Shown in pieces: positions 59,400-64,000 of a DNA stretch of 64,000 nt. Below the pieces are notes generated by a model that saw only the letters and a program-made list of their open reading frames with translations, searched no databases and was not told the origin of the DNA. The DNA comes from Chitinilyticum litopenaei DSM 21440 (GTDB lineage Bacteria; Pseudomonadota; Gammaproteobacteria; Burkholderiales; Chitinibacteraceae), in contig NZ_KE386629.1 in the NCBI RefSeq assembly GCF_000428145.1, forward strand, positions 146,986 to 210,985, read 5' to 3'. The translations under genes and the position numbers were made by a program. The first letter of the stretch is position 1, and each line of letters starts with the position of its first letter.

Positions 59400-59430
59400 G
59401 GGGAGGGCGGCTTGTCCTCCCCCTCTTTTT
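59400..59430 (+). terminator. Terminator-like hairpin between nrdD and the glycyl-radical gene
   Basis: GGGGAGG (59400-59406) pairs with CCTCCCC (59416-59422), followed by CTCTTTTT. The next gene starts 15 bp later with AGGAG, so this may act as an attenuator. Confidence 0.75.
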
Positions 59431-59445
59431 ACAGGAGCCAGAACC

Positions 59446-59631
59446 ATGACCGATTTGTCCGTACAGACCAATTTCCAAGTCGAGCTGAAAGACGAAGAGC
59501 GCACCCGCTGCGAAGTGTGGACGCGCGTGATGGGCTACCACCGCCCGGTAACGAGCTTCAACGTCGGCAAGAAGGGCGAGTTCGCCGAGCGCAAGTTCTT
59601 CGAGGAAAACCGCAGCGACTGCTGCCGCTGA
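59446..59631 (+). CDS. Free-standing glycyl-radical domain of anaerobic ribonucleotide reductase
   Basis: 61 residues, AGGAG upstream. The sequence C-E-V-W-T-R-V-M-G-Y-H-R-P-V-T-S-F-N-V-G (quoted in part) and then K-K-G-E-F-A-E-R-K-F-F-E-E matches the C-terminal glycyl-radical end of NrdD, with Gly30 the predicted radical site. The neighbouring nrdD lacks exactly this part. It lies between nrdD and the activase nrdG on the same strand, so the three probably make one enzyme system: catalytic subunit, radical-bearing small protein and activase. The layout resembles how YfiD/GrcA supplies a spare glycyl domain to pyruvate formate-lyase. Ends in D-C-C-R. Confidence 0.88.
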   Translation: MTDLSVQTNFQVELKDEERTRCEVWTRVMGYHRPVTSFNVGKKGEFAERKFFEENRSDCCR

Positions 59632-59645
59632 TTGCCAAAGCTGAT

Positions 59646-59692
59646 GGGTATTGCCGTGTAGCCAAATGATTGCAAGGGCTGTGCGGCAATAC
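59646..59692. repeat. Palindromic repeat family B, copy 13
   Basis: GGGTATTGCCGTGTAGCC ... GGGCTGTGCGGCAATAC. It starts 14 bp after the small glycyl-radical gene and ends 13 bp before nrdG, inside a presumed operon. Minus frame: C-I-A-A-Q-P-L-Q-S-F-G-Y-T-A-I-P-I. Confidence 0.8.
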
Positions 59693-59705
59693 ATGGAGTA
59701 TTGTC

Positions 59706-60416
59706 ATGTCAAGCGCACCCCCCAGGCTGGGCGGCCTGATTCCCTTCTCCAGTTGCGACTGGCCAGGGCAACTGGCCGCCGTCGTGTTCATCGCCGGTTG
59801 TCCGTGGCGCTGCCGCTATTGCCACAATCCGCACCTGCAAAGCCGCGAAGAACAGGGCGGCATCCCGCCGTGGCCGGATCTGCTGGCCTGGCTGGCGACC
59901 CGGCGCGGGCTGCTCGATGGCGTGGTGTTTTCCGGCGGCGAAGCGCTGATCGAGCCGCGTCTGCCGGAGATGATCGCGGCCGTGAAGGCGCTGGGCTTTG
60001 CCGTCGCGCTGCACACCGGTGGCGGCTATCCGGCCAGGCTGAAGGCCTGCCTGCCCATGCTTGACTGGGTGGGCTTCGACGTGAAGGCGCTGTTCGCCGA
60101 TTACGCCAAGGTCACCGGTGTGGCCGGCAGCGGCGCGGCGGCGCGCCAGTCTTTGTCGCTGCTGCTGGATTCCGGTGTGGCGTTCGAATGCCGCACCACC
60201 ATCCACGCCGGCCTGCTCTCTGATGCCGATCTGCTGGCGCTGTCCACCGAGCTGGCCGCGCTGGGCGTGCAGGATTACGCGCTGCAGCATTTCCGCCCGC
60301 ATGGCTGCCACGATGCAGCGCTGTGCAGCCAGCCGCATTCTGCCGATTACCCGCTACCAAGCACCGTGCAACAGGTGGAAAGCCGCTTTCGTACCTTCGC
60401 CCTGCGGCAGGCTTGA
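59706..60416 (+). CDS. nrdG: Anaerobic ribonucleotide reductase activating protein
   Basis: 236 residues from ATG 59706. Radical SAM enzyme that generates the glycyl radical on NrdD. The cluster-binding motif is C-P-W-R-C-R-Y-C-H-N (C-x3-C-x2-C), followed by G-G-E (F-S-G-G-E-A-L). Longer than E. coli NrdG (154) and like the PFL-activase-like type found with ATP-cone NrdD in other proteobacteria. Here its substrate should be the separate 61-residue protein. Confidence 0.93.
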   Translation: MSSAPPRLGGLIPFSSCDWPGQLAAVVFIAGCPWRCRYCHNPHLQSREEQGGIPPWPDLLAWLATRRGLLDGVVFSGGEALIEPRLPEMIAAVKALGFAVALHTGGGYPARLKACLPMLDWVGFDVKALFADYAKVTGVAGSGAAARQSLSLLLDSGVAFECRTTIHAGLLSDADLLALSTELAALGVQDYALQHFRPHGCHDAALCSQPHSADYPLPSTVQQVESRFRTFALRQA

Positions 60417-60652
60417 AGGGGGAAGGGCGCGGCAAACCGTTTGATTAGCGCTTGAGCCCTGCAGTCAAGCAATGGCGGGGGGCTTGATACGCTTTGCTGC
60501 CGGTCTGTTGCCTTTGCCGCATCCCGTGCCCTCCGTGCTTGCGCTTGGACAGGCAACAAGCCGCGTGCGGGCAGCCTGTCTGTTATCTGCTTTCTAATTG
60601 CTGACTTTTTATATTGTGTAATATGCCGGCTTTTAATTTAAGAAGCTGACCC
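60417..60652. other. Gap upstream of the 1035-residue gene with an AT-rich promoter-like segment
   Basis: Positions 60590-60645 are strongly AT-rich. TAATAT (60619-60624) could be a -10 with TTGCTG (about 60598) as -35, but the spacer is short (15). No other feature is recognised. Confidence 0.35.
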
Positions 60653-63600
60653 ATGCCTTCATCTTATCGGATTGTCCCGCTGCTCGAGGTGCTGGATCTT
60701 TTGCCAGAGTCGAACTGGCACAAACAACGCGTGCTGAGCAATGATCGCGAGGTGGGGCACTGGAAAGTGCTGCTTGTTTCCGGCCCGCTGGAGCTGGCCG
60801 AGCTGCCGCTGCATGAGCTGCCGCAAGTCGTGACCGGAGCGCCGTGCCCTTTGTCTGCCGATGAGCCGCTGGTGCTGCTGCTGGTGGATGGCAATCTGCG
60901 TGTGCGTGGTCCGATCCACTCGCTTGACTGGGACGCCGGTGGGCCTGGCCTGGTGGTGCGGGGCAATCTGCACGTGCATGCCATGCTGGTGGGGGGCGAG
61001 GACATCTGCGTCACTGGCGATCTGCAGGTCGACACGCTGTTCTGGGGGCATTACAACCATGGCTCGCTGAATGTCGACGGGCATAGTTGTGCGCAAGCCT
61101 GGCTGAGCACGGAGGAATACCGCATCCGGATAGGCGAGGATGCCGAGGGTCTGCGCTGGCTGGATCATCGCGAGACATTGCCGGCGCCGACGTGGGCGTC
61201 GCTGACGCGTCTGTTCCGCGCCGATGCGGTGGAGCCGCTGCACGGGCGCATGCTGTGCGAAGTGGACGACGCAGTCAACGCTTGGCTCAAGTCATCGGTC
61301 CTGATCGAAGCGAGCCGCCGGGGCGAACCCTTGCTGCAGCAGCTGCAGGAGCCACCAATGCTGCCGCCGCAGCGCATGAGTGGTCAGGGACTGGATCTGG
61401 CTGGGTTTCGGCAGTTGCTCGATACCAGCTTGCTCGCATATGCCGATGCTGAAGGCAAAATCGAGCTGGAGGATGGTCCGGTCTATTGCATCTTGCAGCC
61501 GCGTGTCGGCGTCATGAGTATCCGCAATGCCGAACGCAGCTATGTGCTGAGCATCAGTCCGGCGCGTGAATCGTGGCTGCCGTGGCGGCGCAAAGTCGAA
61601 ACGCTAAGCATCGAGGGCGCGGATCGCACGACGGGCAAGTGGCGGTGGCGGTGGCGCAGCGTCATGCCGGATGAGCCCACCCTGCAGACCCTGTGGGCAC
61701 ACTGCCTAGCCCTGGTCGGCCACGCCGAGCGCTTGCGCCCGCAGATCGAGGAGCGCATCAGTATTGAGCGCATGCAGGCTTTGCTGGAGCTGCCCTACAC
61801 CCGAGAGACCTTTCCCGCTTACGACGACGGCGAGTACTTCGGGAGTGTCTATCTGGCGGTACGCCAGGCTGAAGAAGGAGACCCGCGTTTGGGAATTGCC
61901 TGGCGCGGCAGCGAGGCGCGGCTGGAAAACGGCTGGCGGGACCACTGCTTTTTCAATTACGGCCTGAGCGAAGAGAACGGCGAGATCAAGCGTAATTTGT
62001 GGTTCCAGCCGCAACAGGAAGAAGACACCAGCCAGGAGCTGGCGCTGAACCAGCCGCGCTATTACCAGGGCCTGCTGAATTGGTTCGAAGACCTAGCCGA
62101 ACTGCTTGAGCGCGGGCAGCGCATGCTCGATCAGGAGGCCGAGGGCGAGCGCCGCCGCTGGAGTTTGGCCGCGCAAGCCGTCGCCGACAAGCAAGCGCGC
62201 TATGTCGAGGTTCCGCTTGCCGATGCACAAGACGGCAGCAGCGAAACCTTCCGCTTTCGTGTGCTGCCCTATGCGGCGGTGGCGCAGGAGCTCGATGCAC
62301 TGCAATTCTTGGGCAAATCCGCCGTGCCCGAGCCTGATGACGCAGACGGCGTTTTCCTCGTCGCAGAGGGCGATTGCACGTTGTCCTGCCTGGATATGAA
62401 TAGCAGTTACGACGATTTGGAGGTGGCCGGCTACCTGTTCCGCGGCAACCTGAATGTGGAGAAGTATCTGGCCGCCTACGATATCGACTATTCGCCGCTG
62501 CTGGTGGTAACAGGCGACCTGCGGGTGCCCAATGTGCAGCTGTACGGCGGGCACTGCTTTGTCGGCGGCAATCTGGTAACCGAATGCCTGTACGGTTTTT
62601 ACAATCACGGCTCGCTCGATGTGGCTGGCACGCTGGATGCTGATGTGCTGATCGCCAGGGACTATCAGGTACGTAGCGGAAAACTGCACGCCGGGGTGAT
62701 CATCGCCGTGCCGCATGTTCTCAGCGTCAATGAATATGAAGATGAAAATGGCCTACAGCAAACCAGTCTGGATTGCTTCCCGAGCAATGCCCGGGTTGAA
62801 GATGTGTTCGAGGCGCAATTGTGTGATCCGTCGCCATTCTGGGGCGGGTATTTCCCTGACTTTGCCCGGCTGTCGGCGCGCATGCGCAGTGATGACACGC
62901 CGGTGTATGACCGCGAACGCCGCGAGTGCCTGATTTCACAAATGCCGTCCGAGGAGGAAGTACGGCGCATTTTTGACTGGGTGTTTGCTAGCCCGCGTCT
63001 GGCCGAAGCAGAGTTGCGTGTTTACCCGGAAGGCAATGCCGATGGTGACGGTTTGCATGCGTATGCCTTGCTGGGCGAGGATGGGGTTCGCCACATCGGG
63101 ATGCATCTGGGGCATCGCAGCGGGCATATGGCCGGGATCGAGCAGGCTGCGGATGGTTCGCTCATCGCCGCTCATTATGTGCCGCGTGATGCCAGGCATA
63201 CGAGCTATGTCACTTACGCCGAACCACTGGGTGACACCCGCCTCTCGCCGCGTCTGGCTGTGCATTTGTTCTATGAGGCGTTGCAGCGCCTGGGCATGCT
63301 TGATTACCGGCAGACTTTGCCCGAGCACACCCCGCCAGAGTCGGCGGCAGACGTCGGCCCCAGGCTGCAGCAGCTGCATGAGCAGTATGTTGGCGATGTG
63401 GCGCGGTTTGCCGATGAGGAGGTCGCAGGCCGGCGCCTCTTGCTAACGCTCCAGCCTGTCGAGCAAAAGCTGTTGGCGCTGTGCGGCATGGAAACGCAGG
63501 AGGGCTGTTACTTTGCCGAGCTGGCAACCCACGCTCATGCCGCCTACCGCATGCGCCAGGACGCCGCATTCAGCTACGCCTGCTGGCGTGTGGCCCAGCA

Positions 63601-63760
63601 GCTGGACAATCCGAGGGCGTGGCTGGATCGGGCGGCATTTCTGGCAAGGGTGGCAAGCCTGAATCCCAGCGAAGAATTGGCGGATCGGCATGCCGCCGGG
63701 CTGGAAGCCGCCATCGCCGAGCTGGTACAGCGCGAGCCGGATGAGCGACCGCAGGTCTAG
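60653..63760 (+). CDS. Internally duplicated protein with bactofilin-like beta-repeats
   Basis: 1035 residues, no signal peptide or membrane segment. Two similar modules lie about 518 residues apart, half the protein: V-V-R-G-N-L-H-V ... L-V-G-G-E-D-I-C-V-T-G-D-L-Q-V-D-T-L-F-W-G-H-Y-N-H-G-S-L (about 103-140) and L-V-V-T-G-D-L-R-V ... Y-G-G-H-C-F-V-G-G-N-L-V-T-E-C-L-Y-G-F-Y-N-H-G-S-L (about 615-655), quoted in parts. The G-D/N-L-x-V periodicity is typical of short right-handed beta-helices as in bactofilins. Remaining regions have no recognised domain. Cytoplasmic, possibly scaffold-like or a large immunity-type protein; no partner gene is in the window. Confidence 0.8.
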   Translation: MPSSYRIVPLLEVLDLLPESNWHKQRVLSNDREVGHWKVLLVSGPLELAELPLHELPQVVTGAPCPLSADEPLVLLLVDGNLRVRGPIHSLDWDAGGPGLVVRGNLHVHAMLVGGEDICVTGDLQVDTLFWGHYNHGSLNVDGHSCAQAWLSTEEYRIRIGEDAEGLRWLDHRETLPAPTWASLTRLFRADAVEPLHGRMLCEVDDAVNAWLKSSVLIEASRRGEPLLQQLQEPPMLPPQRMSGQGLDLAGFRQLLDTSLLAYADAEGKIELEDGPVYCILQPRVGVMSIRNAERSYVLSISPARESWLPWRRKVETLSIEGADRTTGKWRWRWRSVMPDEPTLQTLWAHCLALVGHAERLRPQIEERISIERMQALLELPYTRETFPAYDDGEYFGSVYLAVRQAEEGDPRLGIAWRGSEARLENGWRDHCFFNYGLSEENGEIKRNLWFQPQQEEDTSQELALNQPRYYQGLLNWFEDLAELLERGQRMLDQEAEGERRRWSLAAQAVADKQARYVEVPLADAQDGSSETFRFRVLPYAAVAQELDALQFLGKSAVPEPDDADGVFLVAEGDCTLSCLDMNSSYDDLEVAGYLFRGNLNVEKYLAAYDIDYSPLLVVTGDLRVPNVQLYGGHCFVGGNLVTECLYGFYNHGSLDVAGTLDADVLIARDYQVRSGKLHAGVIIAVPHVLSVNEYEDENGLQQTSLDCFPSNARVEDVFEAQLCDPSPFWGGYFPDFARLSARMRSDDTPVYDRERRECLISQMPSEEEVRRIFDWVFASPRLAEAELRVYPEGNADGDGLHAYALLGEDGVRHIGMHLGHRSGHMAGIEQAADGSLIAAHYVPRDARHTSYVTYAEPLGDTRLSPRLAVHLFYEALQRLGMLDYRQTLPEHTPPESAADVGPRLQQLHEQYVGDVARFADEEVAGRRLLLTLQPVEQKLLALCGMETQEGCYFAELATHAHAAYRMRQDAAFSYACWRVAQQLDNPRAWLDRAAFLARVASLNPSEELADRHAAGLEAAIAELVQREPDERPQV

Positions 63761-63926
63761 CCCGGATTTTTCACCACCTGCTCACTGAGCGGGCTCAAGC
63801 AGCAGAAACTCCTCCCGGATAGCAGATCGCCGCTCTGCAGCGCGGGCACTGGCCTGCTTTCCAGATTGCGGGCGCAGCTTCCCCTACCCCCGAAGCGTCA
63901 ACGTGTCGGGGCCGCACTCGTTTTGA

Positions 63927-64000
63927 CTATGGGCTGGCCAGTGCCTCTGCCGCGAGGCGATACACCTCACGCAGTGGGTGATGGCTGGCAAACAGGATCC
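63927..64000 (-). CDS. C-terminal end of a gene running off the right edge (partial)
   Basis: The minus strand from base 64000 is open for 23 codons to TAG at 63927-63929 and reads I-L-F-A-S-H-H-P-L-R-E-V-Y-R-L-A-A-E-A-L-A-S-P, helical and protein-like with GC-rich third positions. Too short to identify. The stretch 63761-63926 shows no other gene. Confidence 0.4.
   Translation of the reverse strand, partial: ILFASHHPLREVYRLAAEALASP

Overview
This 64-kb window is GC-rich chromosomal DNA from a motile, piliated, facultatively anaerobic Gram-negative bacterium. The dnaA-dnaN-gyrB and rpmH-rnpA-yidD-yidC blocks, the gshA/gshB next to a regulatory PTS, modABC, cysND, the paired LpxL-type acyltransferases and the protein sequences all suggest a betaproteobacterium of the order Neisseriales. 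The chitin-binding-like modules on a pilin point, tentatively, to a chitinolytic family such as Chitinibacteraceae. No rRNA, tRNA, prophage, insertion sequence or CRISPR array was seen.

Layout. 0-2.6 kb: the start of an exported protein (partial), a DUF3883 protein and an AT-richer DUF2026-like gene, then a repeat-filled gap. 2.6-10.5 kb: gyrB, dnaN and dnaA on the minus strand (no recF between dnaN and gyrB), divergent from rpmH-rnpA-yidD-yidC. 10.6-14.9 kb: small membrane/exported proteins, an ABC exporter and a fasciclin protein with operator-like repeats. 15-18.7 kb: cysN, cysD, rsfS, nadD. 18.8-20.5 kb: a flagellin with an EF-hand-like loop and a sigma-54-type promoter. 21-27.5 kb: proA, an exported serine protease, an Ala/Lys repeat protein, a two-component system and a LysR regulator. 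27.7-37.3 kb: gshA-SMR, gshB-apbE, EIIA-HPr-EI, and a TPR-GGDEF/TPR gene pair. 37.3-44.6 kb: an O-methyltransferase, a four-gene minor-pilin cluster that is AT-richer than its surroundings and ends in a very large PilV-like protein, and two acyltransferases. 44.7-49.4 kb: metK and a SWIM-SNF2 helicase. 49.6-56.6 kb: modCBA, a rhodanese, a class D beta-lactamase, divergent corA and mgtE. 57-60.4 kb: anaerobic ribonucleotide reductase, with its glycyl-radical domain as a separate gene, and nrdG. 60.6-63.8 kb: an internally duplicated 1035-residue protein of unknown role.

The most striking signals are: (1) a family of about 50-bp palindromic repeats, 13 copies by eye, nearly all open in one reading frame with a G-I-x(3)-P-F-x(2)-K-G-Y-x(2)-I-P-like peptide, two of them lying in frame inside protein-coding genes (helicase and protease), which recalls Rickettsia palindromic elements; (2) an NrdD split into a 665-residue catalytic protein and a free 61-residue glycyl-radical protein, under predicted FNR and NrdR boxes; (3) a minor pilin carrying chitin-binding-like modules; (4) a flagellin with a perfect EF-hand loop. 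Several other dispersed intergenic repeat families make this a repeat-rich genome. All assignments come from reading the sequence; no database search was run.
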